From the NCBI GenBank assembly GCA_021029095.1, contig JAJOHG010000023.1, forward strand, positions 1 through 64,000: a stretch of DNA of 64,000 nt, read 5' to 3'. Below the pieces are notes generated by a model, which was not told where the DNA came from, searched no databases, and was given only the letters and a program-made list of their open reading frames with translations. Below, in pieces: positions 1 through 11,859 of this stretch. The DNA is from Phellopilus nigrolimitatus (lineage: Eukaryota; Basidiomycota; Agaricomycetes; Hymenochaetales; Hymenochaetaceae). Each line of letters opens with the position of its first letter. Position 1 is the stretch's first letter. The translations under genes and the position numbers were made by a program.

Positions 1-525
1 GAAGTCCTTTCACATTCCTTTAGGAGGGGTGATACTGGGGCGACGTCTATGTTGTTGTGCAAGCCAAGATCAAAGAGTAACGCTTGCCGACGAGGCGTGC
101 GTAAGGAGGAAGGCGAGCGAGGGTGCGACGTGCCTATCATTCTCGTCAGCGCCGTGACGACGAGATTGCAGGCATTTGGAAAAGTCCGCCCTCCAGAGCG
201 GACACATCGCAGTAGGCCTGTTCTGCGTCGGGAGGCGGAAGTATGGAGACGATATGGGATTCAGTCATTTTGCGATGCTTGTCGTATACCAACCCCGTTC
301 TCTGCGGTTTTATGGGGGGCTACAATGTATTATAGGCAACGCGATTTGAAATCAGCTTCGTAGTAGACCTAGCATACTTCAGCAAAACGTCAGCAGCATT
401 TGCAAGTGTGTCCTAAGGAGCACCCTTTTTACTTAAGGATGTACAAACTGAGCTTGTCTCCATCAGTGGCATAGCATGTTCGTTTTTTATAAACGCCGTA
501 AAGACGGCAAATCAAGGAGCTCTTT
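1..525. other. No recognised gene (left edge)
   Basis: The first half kilobase holds no open frame that I recognise. A 104-codon plus-strand frame at 49-363 has no family resemblance. The stretch lies downstream of the minus-strand ARP3 gene, so part of it is probably ARP3 3' UTR. Confidence 0.4.
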
Positions 526-2398
526 TTAGTCAGCCAAGTTGGTCAAATTACCAATGCACTGCGTGCGGTCTGATCGACAAAACCCTCTTGCTGTAAGTGA
601 GGTCAGCAAAACATCTTTAATTTCTGCCCAATCATACAGTCGTAATGTATTTTTAGTTAACACTGCGAATATCTGGTATCGTCTACAGATACTCGGACCG
701 ATCTCCTCGTATTGGGCCTTAGTGTGGCAGGAGGAATAGAACTCTGGCTAGAAGTGAAAATCTAAAATCGGAACTCATGGTAATAGGTGAAAGTATGGCT
801 TACCAATGACGCAAGCAAGGATCCACCAAACCACACAGCGTACCTAACGGCGGGATGATATATAAGTACATAAGAAGGACAAAGACACGGAGATATCCTA
901 ACCTTTGCCGCTTGTGCGAAATAACGTCAACTTCGACACCAGTGGACTGAATAAAATAGACGTGAATGGATATGACAACGAAACAGCACGTCTCTGAACA
1001 CCCACTCTCGTCTTGGTACCGCTCGAGACCTCGCTAGCTTCAATCCGACGGTCAACCATTTGTTTAAGGTCACGCTGCAGACGATGACCGAAATGTGAAA
1101 ACATCGTCGATCCTCCTGAGAGCACGATGTTCTGATTGCCATGTAAGTAAGAGACTTTTCATATAATAAAGCTTATGAGTACAGACTTTGTATAGACCCC
1201 GTCGAACATCAATAGGTGATGCTTGGATGACACCGTCAACGATTTCTGGTAAGGGTGTCAGAAAATCCGACGAGTAGATTTCTGGGTTGAAAAAGATCTC
1301 TGGAGCCAGGAAGCGTTCGTATCCGACATCAATTTCGTATGTCTGAAAAAAAGCCGTGTTTAATATAAGGTGTACGAGACTTAGATGGTGACTCACCCTG
1401 CCTGTCACGGTATGCTCGCCCGTGTACCGCTGGAACATATTATAAGGATCGGCGTCGTACTTCCTAAACTCCTTCACGATATCCTGGCACACGTAACTGT
1501 AATTCTCCTTAACCTTGCTAGCAACGCGCATTTGATCTTCGGGAGGGACAGAGACCATTTCGCCACGCTCGCGCATAAGGTTGAGCACAAACTGTGTTAT
1601 ATCACGACCAGCGATAGGAATATGCTTTATTGCACTGCCGATAACGTAGCCCTCCGCGCAAGGAATGACGTGGGTCACACCGTCACCCGAGTCGATGACA
1701 GTACCGGTAAGCGTGCGATCAGTAACTTTGGGAGAAGACCATGAAGCAGCGAGCGCGAGTACAGCCTGCACGGCAATGTAGAGACCCTTGATGTTGAACG
1801 ACTCGAAGAAGATTTCCGCAGTCTGTTCACGATTCTCGGGCGCATTCAGTGGGGGCTCGGTCTGACCGCTGTACATCAGTTCGCGCTATATGATGAGAAT
1901 CAATGCATGTTGCTCACCAGAAGGAAATAATGGTCCTCCGGCTCAGCACGCAGGTATTTGAAGATCGTCTGCTCCCAGTAGCGCTCCATGTGGTCCCAAT
2001 TGTCTATCATTCCATGACGGATTGGGTAGTGTACACCATATCCCGGCGTCTTGGTGTTCGCGATGGCCTCGTCGCCGATGAAGAAGTCGAGATCTTCCAC
2101 GCCGCGCTTCGACGCGAGGTTGCCAGGCTTCGAGGGAAGGGGCGGACCCGCGCGAGCCGTCTGTGCTGATGCGCCGCCACGCGTAGCTATCGCGGTTGGG
2201 AATACGCTGCACGCATGGTGATTAAGTGCTGGTCAATAGAGCATGAGCAGCTACATTCGACGTACAACGACGGGTCCGAATTGCCCGCAAAGCTGCGGAA
2301 GGGTCAGTCCACGAACAATACAAATAGTGCTTAGCCACGCACCCAACTTTTGAGAACCCAGTTCCATTGTCACTGATGATAGGAGCGAGCAATGACAT
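526..2398 (-). CDS. ARP3: Actin-related protein 3 (Arp2/3 complex), multi-exon
   Basis: Arp3 is one of the two actin-like subunits of the Arp2/3 complex, which nucleates branched actin filaments at sites of endocytosis and polar growth. The start at 2398 gives an N-terminus with [10 protein letters not shown], joined by short introns to [18 protein letters not shown] and then [10 protein letters not shown] and [13 protein letters not shown] long exon at 1070-1876 carries [39 protein letters not shown] and [17 protein letters not shown]. The 3' exons encode [31 protein letters not shown] and [17 protein letters not shown]. These are the actin-fold nucleotide-binding motifs in Arp3-specific form. 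After CRRYQIF the frame continues about 40 codons to TAA at 526-528, whereas Arp3 normally ends within a few residues of this point; either a final intron is missed or the tail is extended. Family assignment is very secure; the last exon is not. Confidence 0.93.
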
Positions 2399-3232
2399 GG
2401 CGGTCAGTAGGGAATGCTGCAGGCGCACATGGCACGCTGCGCGATGATATCCGTGTCACGTTCTACTCTTCCCTAAACGGCTATTTTCTTCATTTTCTGA
2501 ACTTGACTTTCAAACACAACTGAAAAACGCGTTTTTGGATCTCAGGGAGGGCTACAACTTCACTATATTTTTTCACGAGTTTCTGGACTTGTTCTCCGAA
2601 CCCGGAGTCCACCTTTCGTTTCGATTTTCTAATAGTGGTTTCTGTACGTGTCGATGAGATCGTTGTCTTCATTATGCCGTCCTGAGGACTGGGAGAAATC
2701 TCTGGCGTAGCAATGGCAGTTGGAGCAGGAAGACAATGACGAAGATGAAGACGAAGGTGAGCCCGTTGTTAGTCTACTAAACCGGGGGCAGAATTTTTAT
2801 TTATTTGGTGCTGCATCGTTCTGGCCTTTGATCTCTGTGTGCTTTTAGACCAACATTTCTGTCTGGAACGCATACACTGCTGGCCTCCACACTCGGCCAT
2901 CGTATTCTATATGACGGGATTTTGCTATCATTCTGCCTGAATTCCGATGATCGAACTAACCCTGAATCGCAGCTCATGTACATGTACTGGGACGACAACT
3001 TGCCTTCTAGCAAAACACAACGGCAAACTTCGTTCTCATAATGAGATTTTCCCTGGAAACCTCTTATTCTTGTTCTAGCCATTGCAAAAATCCTGTACAC
3101 GAAAATGCATGATTGCTGCACGGATGCTTTGTCTATCTCGCCTCCCGCATAATTTCGCAGCGACAAATCTCTCCAATGGCATCTAATAAATGTCAGTGAC
3201 GACATGCCGCTCAGGACATGGTAACTCACCAT
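2399..3232. other. Intergenic, no recognised gene
   Basis: This stretch lies upstream of ARP3 (minus strand) and downstream of a small secreted-protein gene (minus strand). Open frames of 60 and 143 codons occur on the minus strand, but neither shows a recognisable motif. The longer one begins inside the GTGAGT splice-donor-like site that follows the stop codon at 3233, so it probably is intron or 3' UTR sequence. Confidence 0.4.
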
Positions 3233-3394
3233 CTATGAGGTCGATGTTAGGCATGGACAAATCGCGGTCACCGTCGCAGTCCCAGATATCGTGGTAGATT
3301 TCTCCTCGCAAATCAATGGGCAAGGTCTAGGATCGGGGGCGGCCATTACAAATGCAACGAGGGCGAGGAAAGAAATCGAGAAGAAAGTGCGCAT
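3233..3394 (-). CDS. Small secreted Cys protein (53 aa)
   Basis: The frame encodes 53 residues starting MRTFFSISFLALVAFVMAA, a textbook signal peptide with a hydrophobic core and an AXA-type cleavage site. A short mature part follows with four cysteines arranged C-x3-C...C-x-C. A strong donor (GTGAGT) lies just after the stop, so a 3' UTR intron or an alternative splice form is possible. The protein resembles the 64-residue product at 4966-5160 on the other strand in its MRTF start, its length class and its C-x3-C...C-x-C pattern, which suggests an old divergent pair. The function is unknown; fungi secrete many such peptides. Codon evidence is weak at this length, so the call rests on the signal peptide and the neighbour. 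Confidence 0.5.
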   Translation of the reverse strand: MRTFFSISFLALVAFVMAAPDPRPCPLICEEKSTTISGTATVTAICPCLTSTS

Positions 3395-4965
3395 GCTGTC
3401 TTTCCGAAGAACTCGCTATAGTACGACTATGTTTGTCTTGGTTGGAGATGAGCAATTACTTGTGTTAGTTTGGCCTTTTATCCCGTTCTAAGGATCTATT
3501 CTGGTCGGACTGCCCAAGTCATCGTCGGCTTTGCCTAGATCGTAACATTTCAGATCTAGACGAACGTCTCATCATTCGATGAACGAGCGGCGAACGATGA
3601 GCGCCGTTGTGAACATTCGCGTTGAAACAAGGATTCAATCGAGTTCCTACCTCCATTTCGTTCAACCTTATCCCATCAAAGTGACTATTACAGTCCGAAA
3701 GGTCGCAAGTTTGTAATACGGTATGAATTACTTGTTATTGTAAATTTCATACTGCACGACCTGGAGACAGCAGCCAATGCCATGATGCTCGTGCCTTCTA
3801 TGATTTTGATGGTCTTAGTCAGTCAGACATTGAATCAATTAGGAGTCTGATGCCTTGTGCCTTTGCGGTGATCTCAATGGATCCAAATAATACACCGGAA
3901 ACACTGTCTTCCTCAATACGAAGAATAGAACGTATCAGCAGATCAATTCAGCAGCTTTGTAGAAATATAATTGCTACTGATACAATCTAATGTTTGGTAC
4001 CTATCAGAGGGCACCGGAAGGGAAGGGAGCTGAGCTAATTACTCACCAGCTGTTTTGTCGCAAAGCCGCTGGGATGGAAGAAGCCACACTGGACCATTTT
4101 GTTAAGGTTAGCGCACGGGGGGTAGTCGATATTCGCACAGCTTGCACTTGGGTTGATCATTCAATTTCAAACCAGTACAAAATATCTCGATCGAAAAATG
4201 CGATAGTAATTTTTACCATTTGCTGTGCTCGTCCCCTAAGCTTATTATTTTTTTCAATACATGTTGCTACATCCATGCATCACCTGAGCCTAATTACAGT
4301 GTGGACTGTCGTTCTGATGCTAAACAAAGGACAGTTTAGCTTTCGCTTAAACTTGCTCGATTATATAAAACGAGATACGCCAGTTTCCATAAAGAAACGC
4401 CGATCTTTGTGTGTACCCGCTTCGATTCGGAGTTAGCCACAAAAGCATTCAGGGCAAATTCAACCAGAATGCTTCATATACATGACCGCGTCGCGCTCAA
4501 TAGTGGTACCATCCCCGACTGTTGAGAAATTGCATGCTGTAATCCCAACTACCAGCGAAGTCGTGATCGCCGCGTTAGCAAAGGTAGTGGTGGCGAGAGC
4601 GGTGAAGTAGGCAAGTTCGAAGACCTGATCTGAGGTGAGGCATCCGATTGAAACTCTACACAGTTGATGCTATTTGTTCCATCCAAAAGATCTGAGCTCA
4701 TGCTCCTCACAGCACCATGGTGGACGAACAAGCTTCTGATATTCGAAGCAGATTTCACTACTGCTGAGACGACGGGAAGTCATAAAGAATACCAGAGCCA
4801 CTTTTCATTATGATCAGTCGATTGCACAGGAAGCGTCACTATTCGCGATCTGAATATTCCATCACGCTGGACCAGTATAAGAAAGAGCAGAGGACAGTTA
4901 TCGAGTACTCACCTACGCAGAGATCCTAGAACCCCTCTCACTCATTGAGCCATTATCGTTAGATT
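3395..4965. other. Intergenic between two divergent secreted-protein genes
   Basis: About 1.6 kb of AT-richer sequence. It must contain both upstream regions of the flanking small secreted-protein genes. A 148-codon plus-strand frame at 3990-4436 has no recognisable motif and unlikely codon use, so I do not call it a gene. Confidence 0.4.
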
Positions 4966-5160
4966 ATGCGCACGTTTGCGATCACCCTTCTCTTCTCCGT
5001 CTTTGCGGCTAGCTTGGCGATGGCAAACCCAGTCCCACCAGCCGTTGCCTACACCACCACTCCTTCTCCTGCTCCTTCGTTCATCAATCCCAAATGCGAT
5101 TTCGTTTGCCCGCCTGGAGTTCACTTCGGAGACGACGGTAGCGCTTGCCAGTGCCCGTGA
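4966..5160 (+). CDS. Small secreted Cys protein (64 aa)
   Basis: The 64-residue product starts MRTFAITLLFSVFAASLAMA, a clear signal peptide. A Pro/Thr/Ser-rich linker follows, then a C-terminal Cys module with C-x3-C-x12-C-x-C spacing ending CQCP. The last codon overlaps a GTGAGG donor-like site, so the gene could splice onward instead of stopping at 5160. The pattern resembles the minus-strand product at 3233-3394. No enzymatic motif is visible; a secreted or cell-surface peptide is the only inference I would make. Confidence 0.55.
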   Translation: MRTFAITLLFSVFAASLAMANPVPPAVAYTTTPSPAPSFINPKCDFVCPPGVHFGDDGSACQCP

Positions 5161-6483
5161 GGTGTGTAACTTGCGAGCTGTTCTAGTATTCTTTTCAGTT
5201 GACCAAGAGTAGGGGACTGATGAAGAGCAACCGCGGTCGCATGTCTACTGTGGATTAATAGGATGAATCCCTGGGAAGAAGCAGTGAGGCTTTACACATT
5301 ATCTCATTTTATAAGAAAATCATTCACATGGATTGATTTGCGTATCTTTTCTAGACAAGATAGAAATTCTTTCTCGATGTCGGTTGACCTGTTAATACAT
5401 AGATATTACATGTACAATGCACCCAAATTTGGAGCTCCTTGTTATTCATGCCAAGTTACTGCGACAGCGATCGCCGACGTCTAACGGCGCAACTTTCATT
5501 CTTGCAAAGCTAGGCTCCCGCGATAACCATATGCTGAGTATGAGCCTACTAGCAGCACATCCGTCAAGGTCGCTTGTGTTGGCTGTTGCGTGTTTTCCGG
5601 TTCATGTGTAGAGAGGGGCGAATAGTTAGACTGCTTTTGACATCGATGTGTTCCTTGATTTTCGAAACGCGATTGAAGGAGATTCGGAAAGGTTTCACCG
5701 ACTGTCATCCTGCTCATAACTGCTCAGAAAACGGCGGACCTCGGTAAACGCGTGCTCTGTAGCGGATGGAAGCGGGATGAAAGCTTAAACATACCAAAAA
5801 TCTGTAGGACGAAGAATGCGCACCATCCCACGCGGGTAACTATGCACATGCTTGGGCCGACAATTTGATTTAATCACACGGGTGCTGCACGGCACCGTCA
5901 GCAGACTGGCTAGGGCACTGAGATTATAATACAATGTGTCGATTGTAGCCTGCGTCCGCGTAGTCCTTACGGGAAAGACGGTGTTCGAGATGGCGCTGCG
6001 CCAAAGGCACGTTCTCTTCTTTTAGACAGCGACTATAAAAAAGTGTAAGCTTGAGGCGCAAGATCGGTTTACTGCTTTCTTCGACGCACACGCTTTCCTA
6101 AAAACGAGCAGTTCTGATGACCTACAAAAACTCGTGCTTGTTCGTTGCGCTCTAGCTGCAATCTCCTTCCTATTGCGCTGAATGTTCATGAATTACACCT
6201 ACGGTTAACCTTGGATCCCGACAGCAAGAAAGCAGAATGATTCTTGTCATGCACGGTCACGTTGGTCCAAGCACAAATAGTCAACGAAGCCTGAATTTTT
6301 TATTTATCTGCATATCTTTCATACATTTGGTGAAGTTCGATAGCTTTAGTTTCAGAAGCGAGCCCTATGACGAAGGGATCTACAAACCCATTCCTATACG
6401 TTGCTTTAGAGATTATTAAAGTCATTGAAGACTTCCAGATGAGGAAAGAGTGGGATAAATGGCGAGCTCACGCATACCTCAAT
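5161..6483. other. Intergenic, no recognised gene
   Basis: Several frames of 60-73 codons occur but none has a recognisable motif, signal peptide or convincing splice structure. The stretch holds the 3' ends of the secreted-protein gene (plus) and of the dehydrogenase gene (minus). Confidence 0.4.
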
Positions 6484-7681
6484 CTACCACTTTTCATGCG
6501 CAGGGCGAAGGTCGAGCTCCCAGGTCCAGGCAGAGCGATCTTGGTTAGCAAGGTAAAGGTACGCCTGAAAAGGATACTTTAAAATTCATTTAATTTGAGA
6601 GTCGAATTTGATCGCACCTTGGCGATACTCTCCGGGTTAAGGCGAACATCCTCATTTTGCTCCCAGGCGGGGTCATTCTTATTCTCTCTGGAGCGGTCGG
6701 TCAGAATACCTAACTCGTCAAACAAGTATGTTGAGTAAACTACCTCCGTCACGAGATAGAATAGAATACTCACCCCCGTCGATTATGGCCTTGAGTACCA
6801 CAATTTTAACTTTAATGTCAGCTCATAGACAGAAAATAGGATGTTACACTTACATGCGAAACCTATAGTTCATGTAAGTCAGCACCGGCATTAGCGCAAC
6901 CGAAGCAAGGGCCTCACATGTATATTGTCCTTTCCAAATTCCTTGTTTAAGCTTTGAGATAGAGCTCGCAGTCCAAACTTGCCAGCCGCAAAAGCACTGG
7001 TAACAACGTTGCCCCGCCACGCTGCTGTTGCGCTCGTAAAGATCAGTGCACCCCTCTTGCCATTCTCGTTGAGCTCGTTCTCTTTGAAGGCGGTGATTGC
7101 AAGGCGCGAAAAGGCGAAGGCTGCGCGTATGTTCGTATCGAGCGCCTCTCCGACTTCTTCGTCTGTGATCTGCAGGAAAGGCTTCCAGACACCGTATCCA
7201 GCGTTCCAGACTGCAGCGCGCAACGTGGTGGAGGAGGCGGGCCAGTGAGACTTGATAGAATCGAAAGCCGAGATTAGAGCCGAGGAGGTGTATGCGGAGA
7301 TAGGGAAGGCCGCAGCCTGGGTGAAATAAGAAGGGATATTTGAACGGGATGAGTTTGATAAGATTTTATGAATGACGACGAACCTCGCCACCAGCAGCAT
7401 TGATTTCACTTGCAGTCTTCTCTAGGTGCTGTGCATTCCGGGCGATAAGAGCGACGCGGAAGCCTGCTTTGGCAAACACTTTCCTATAGGTCGCTCAGTA
7501 ACCATACTTGTCCAGTCGTTCAAGCGAAACACAACGCGTACGCAGTAGCAGCACCAGTGCCTGTAGACAAAACCAAGGGTTGTCAGTTTGGGACTTTCGT
7601 GATTCGATGACGAGGCGTACCCGAGCCATTCCCGACGCCTGCGACTACAAGAAGAGGACGCTTCGCGATAACACTGGCCAT
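6484..7681 (-). CDS. Short-chain dehydrogenase/reductase (SDR), multi-exon
   Basis: This is a classical Rossmann-fold NAD(P)-dependent oxidoreductase. The start at 7681 gives a first exon with LLVVAGVGNGSG, which joins a short exon with GTGAATA and then KVFAKAGFRVALIARN; together these form the dinucleotide-binding motif and the first two strands. The large exon at 6891-7409 carries VWNAGYG (the NAG motif), the helix TNIRAAFAFSRLA, the strand GALIFTSATAAWRG and the segment FAAGKFGLRALSQSLNKEF. In that segment the usual catalytic Tyr of YxxxK is replaced by Phe. The C-terminal exons give DPAWEQNEDVRLNPESIAK and, after the last intron, AYLYLANQDRSAWTWELDL before TAG at 6484. The Phe in place of Tyr suggests an atypical SDR; substrate cannot be inferred. 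Confidence 0.85.
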
Positions 7682-8276
7682 TGAATCGATACTTTGATGT
7701 CGTGCTATTTAAGAACGGGTGGGTGGTAGCTGGGGTATGAGTGTTTATCGTCTCGAACTTGCTTTATATACATACCATTCACTGCTCAGACTGTCGTCAT
7801 CTTCAGCCATTCTCCCCTGATTCGGGGTATTTCTCTTGAGCCTTACTCATCCTCGCCGCGGGCTGAATTTGTTGGACTTCGATGATTTCAAGCAACTGGG
7901 CACAGGACCTCTTGCGTCATGCAGAGGACTAATGAGTCAATCCTATTGGTCCTTGGTCAAAGCAGACAGGAGGCGTATCACACAAGCAAGGTCTTGTTAG
8001 AAAGCACGCAACCAACACGACTGCGACGGAAACTCGTATAATTTTCTGGCTCGTAGAATTAGGACAGGACATGGTACGGCTAACGCTGTTGACGCTGTTG
8101 ACTGCTGCTCAAGCAGCGCGCTCAATCAGGTCATAGATTCTCACATGTATGACGCAGCGTCGATCATCACCAGTATCGACACGAAATTGAACGTTGCCAC
8201 TCATCTTCCCTAATCCACCTTCTCTTGCAACATTTTTTTTTCTTTCGCTGGGTGGCATTTCTAAACATCTGAAAAT
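7682..8276. promoter_or_regulatory. Divergent intergenic region (SDR and DUF1295 genes)
   Basis: About 0.6 kb lies between the start codons of the minus-strand dehydrogenase and the plus-strand DUF1295 gene, so it must carry both promoters. No single element stands out strongly enough to name. Confidence 0.4.
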
Positions 8277-9573
8277 ATGGGTGTCTTTTCCCGGCTTCTT
8301 CCGCCGCTCGCGAGCGCGTATGGCCTTCAAACTCGTCAGTATCATTGAATGAAATTATCTCCAACACAGATCACAGGAACGCTTTGAACTCAACCTAATG
8401 ATTGTTTCTCTTAAGTACTTGCAATGATTTTTGTTCCCCAGGCAAATGAAATGTTCTACGATCTCGGGGGCGCCCTCGGCTTTCTCTCTACGACGTTCGT
8501 CTCCTTGTACTACCCCGCATTGAAGGACAAATACGTCCTTGGAAAGATTGAAGCCCTGCCGAGGTTGTCTTCATTCTCAAACAGACAACTGCTTCTGAGC
8601 GGCTGCTTAGTACTCTGGAGCACGAGACTTGGAAGCTTTCTACTCAATGTGCGGTTACGCATGCATCGTTTTGTGTTCGCTGGCTTACGAATGGCGGGTT
8701 GATAATAGCGCGCGTTGAAGGCCGGTGGAGACTCGAGGTTTGATGAGGTGAAGCATCAACCTGCAAAGTTCACTTTCTTTTGGATGGCACAAGGTGCGTT
8801 CCTCATGTGCCTGTCGGCTGCTTTTCAAACTTCATGCTTTTTCTTGTAGCGACGTGGGTTTTTCTTGTCGGGCTTCCGGTTTATATGGTCAACACTCTCC
8901 CTGCCCACGCCCATCCTGCTCTTCTTCCTCAAGACTATATTTCCCTCGGTATATTTGTATCCTCTTTTCTGTTCGAAGTAGTGGCAGACCACCAGAAGAC
9001 TGCGTGGAGGAAGGAAAAGGCTGCCAAGAAGCACGAGGAACAGTTCATTAGCCGCGGACTTTGGAGTATCTCAAGGCATCCGAAGTAAGTGATTTCCTTG
9101 ACGTGTTCCTAGTCTCATTTTTGGGACTGACGTTTTTCTCGTATAGTTACCTTGGCGAAGTCGGGATATGGACGGGCATCTGGGCGCTGTCGACAACGTC
9201 TCTTCAGACGCCTTATTTCCCGAAGCTGACACCTCTTGTTGCTGCGGCGAGTCCTCTTGTGACCTACCTTTTGCTCACGCGCGTAAGCCCAAACGTTTTC
9301 TGACGATCTTAAACACATGAATGACATTGGTTAATATTCAGGTCTCTGGCGTTCCCCCTCTCGAGGTAAAGGAAAATTGCCTCACTAAGGTTAAGCGAGA
9401 CTATACTGATAGTTGGTGGTACACAGAGAGCGGGAGACAAGAAGTACGGCGACGATCCCAAATGGCAAGAGTACAAGAGGTATGTTGGCAGAATCTCTTG
9501 ACAAACTTTTTTCTCACACTAGAAACCTACTAGGACTGTGCCTATTTTCTGGCCATGGGGTCCGAAAAATTAA
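8277..9573 (+). CDS. DUF1295 / steroid 5-alpha-reductase-like membrane protein, multi-exon
   Basis: This is an integral membrane protein of the DUF1295 family, related to the C-terminal domain of steroid 5-alpha reductases and isoprenylcysteine methyltransferases. The ATG at 8277 is chosen because MGVFSRLLPPLASAYGLQ matches the family's start and leads through an intron into IFVPQANEMFYDLGGALGF. Later exons give LLLSGCLVLWSTRLGSFL, GDSRFDE-like sequence, FFWMAQ, ATWVFLVGLPVYMVNTLP and QKTAWRKE. The diagnostic C-terminal block is ISRGLWSISRHPNYLGEVG. The last exons encode VSGVPPLE, AGDKKYGDDPKWQEYKR and TVPIFWPWGPKN, ending at TAA 9571-9573. The fungal function is not established; a lipid or sterol reductase role is inferred only from the family. 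Confidence 0.88.
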
Positions 9574-10376
9574 TACGGCATCAATGGAATTTCAACTTTC
9601 CATTCATTGCGCTCGGCTCCCTTTTGCAACAACAAGCTGTATTTATATCACGACGAGCGTACCGGTTCAGACTTGTCCCTTATTGGCTCGAGTACAGATT
9701 TTCTTTTCTTTTCTTGTAATGATTCTTTGTCGCCACCAGCGAGCTGACGAAAGCAATTTGGCGTGCGCTACTACAAAAAATAAAATAAAAGTATGTTGTA
9801 CGCGCAAATCAACTGTACGTTGATGAATCTTTGAAATCGGAATGGCAACTCCAAATCGGCGTAAGAATGAAAGGCTATCAAAATTCAGTATGCTCGCGGC
9901 AGCGGAGGGAACCGCTTGCGCATGGCGGCCGGCCGCATCATGGGTGTTTTATTCAGCACGGAGTGGTACGATTTCGCGTTGACACAGTCTAGGACCGGGA
10001 GGTTTCGACTGAAAGTCGGATCTGCAAGAGAAATGGCCTCACTTACATCATTTTTACATGTTATGGACCAGTGGGCATCGAACACAGCATTGAATTCAAG
10101 GCAGATTCGGACCCGGTATACGCGAAACGGGTGGTAGTCTTCCTGTTCGAAGCTATCTTATCAATTTATGTCATCACGCGATCGCCGTCACGTGCAATTT
10201 TTAGAATTTTGTGGTCTGATCTTAAATTCTTGCGCGGTTTTTATACGCCAGCGCGGTCTGACTTCATCGCTCCCCTTGACCCCACTTGTACGTCCATCGC
10301 TCTCGGACGCCTCCTCGCCAACGTCGTTGCCGCCGCCGCCATTGTACAGGCGTGCTCGCTTTTCACCATTACCGTC
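9574..10376. other. Intergenic, upstream of ERG3
   Basis: No gene recognised. The reading frame of ERG3 stays open upstream to 10071, but the translated part before 10377 has no family resemblance, so I treat it as 5' UTR/promoter. The last 150 bp are rich in C and T, common in fungal promoters. Confidence 0.45.
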
Positions 10377-11518
10377 ATGGATTTGGTGCTTAGCATTTGC
10401 GACGATCTCTTCCTGGACAGAGTTTGGTCCACTCTTGTTCCGCTCTCTGCGTTTGCCGATCCGTCGTCTTCGACGCCCCTCTACTCGTTCAACAGCACAT
10501 CGCCTTTCAAGGCCTCCCTCACTTCGTCATTAAGTTCTTCGTGGTCACATATTGTGTCGCTCTCGCATCTTCCGCACCCCCAAGGCCTCGCTACGAACAT
10601 ATCCCAGTCGTTCGCCGACGTCTCCCATTTCTCCGCATGGCCTCGTGACTACGTCCCGCGCCAAGTTCTCTCGCTCAGCGTGCTCACTCTTGTTGGCATC
10701 CACCTCCTCTACTTCATCTTTGCCGGGCTGTCGTATCGGTACATTTTCAACCACGACATGATGCGGCATCCGCGCTTTCTTAAGAACCAGGTCCGCCTCG
10801 AGATCGAGAGCAGTCTGCGGGCATTCCCCGGTATGATTTTGCTTACGCTGCCATGGTTCCAAGGAGAGGTCATGGGCTATTCCAAGCTGTACAATGACGT
10901 GAATGCATATGGCTGGGGCTACTTCTTTTTCTCGATCATCTGGTTCGTCGTGTGAATTGGAGTATTGGCTCGTGTGCTCACGAAGTTTAACACCAGGTTC
11001 CTTCTATTCACCGACTATTGTATTTACTGGATACACCGCTGGCTGCATCTTCCCTGGCTATACAAGCGTCTGCATAAGCCGCATCACAAGTGGATAGGTC
11101 CGTCTTCCTTAGACTACTCGCTTAGTGAGACTTCTCATGACAATTTGTAACAGTGCCGACGCCATTCTCTTCGCATGCCTTCCACCCAGTCGATGGTTAC
11201 GCGCAATCCGTACCGTATCACCTATTCGTCTTTATCTTCCCGATGCAGCGCCACCTCTACTTATTCCTTTTTGTCGCCGTCAATTTCTGGAGCATCTTCA
11301 TCCACGACTCGGATATGATTACCGGCCACCCGCTCGAGAAGATAATCAACGGTCCCGCGCACCACACACTGCACCATCTCTACTTTACCGTCAACTACGG
11401 CCAATACTTCACCTGGGCGGACCGCGCGGGCAACTCGTACCGTCATCCTGCGAAAGAGCTTGACCCAATGCTCGAGATCCAGATGGCTGAGGCAAAGGCG
11501 AAGGCGAAGGACGAGTAG
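10377..11518 (+). CDS. ERG3: C-5 sterol desaturase
   Basis: ERG3 introduces the C5-C6 double bond late in ergosterol synthesis, in the endoplasmic reticulum membrane, using a di-iron centre. The start [17 protein letters not shown] at 10377 is the family start. The first exon has membrane segments around [22 protein letters not shown] and [13 protein letters not shown]. An intron at about 10953-11002 joins this to [17 protein letters not shown]. The three histidine clusters are visible: HRWLH, HKPHH and, in the third exon, HHTLHH after [11 protein letters not shown]. The third exon begins [15 protein letters not shown], the conserved segment after HHKW. The tail is Lys/Ala-rich (EAKAKAKDE). 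RAE1 follows 340 bp downstream on the same strand. Confidence 0.93.
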
Positions 11519-11859
11519 ACCAAAATCCTCATAGATGACTAGCGAAGTGGATATGCTTATGATATTTTTACTATTTTCTCCATGTTCAATACCTAGTGGC
11601 AGGTTTAATCATTGTTTTTCATCGTCACAGCTGTATTTCTGCCCCCTTTTATTCGACGTCGCTCGCATGTAACGCAAGCTGAGAAGTAATAATGAATACC
11701 GATGCATTCACATCTCCTTTTCAGAGTTCAACTTTTTGTATATTAGGTATCCCTAAGAAGGTTGCTTATGTAAGAACTACGGGTCCGCAAGACTCACGAG
11801 TGTGGCCATACACGTACGGCGTAGCTTCTCCCAACACCGTCAACACCACTTGTTTTCAA

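Noticed and set aside
3990..4436. 148-codon plus-strand open frame
   Set aside because: No motif, no splice context and a composition like the surrounding non-coding sequence.
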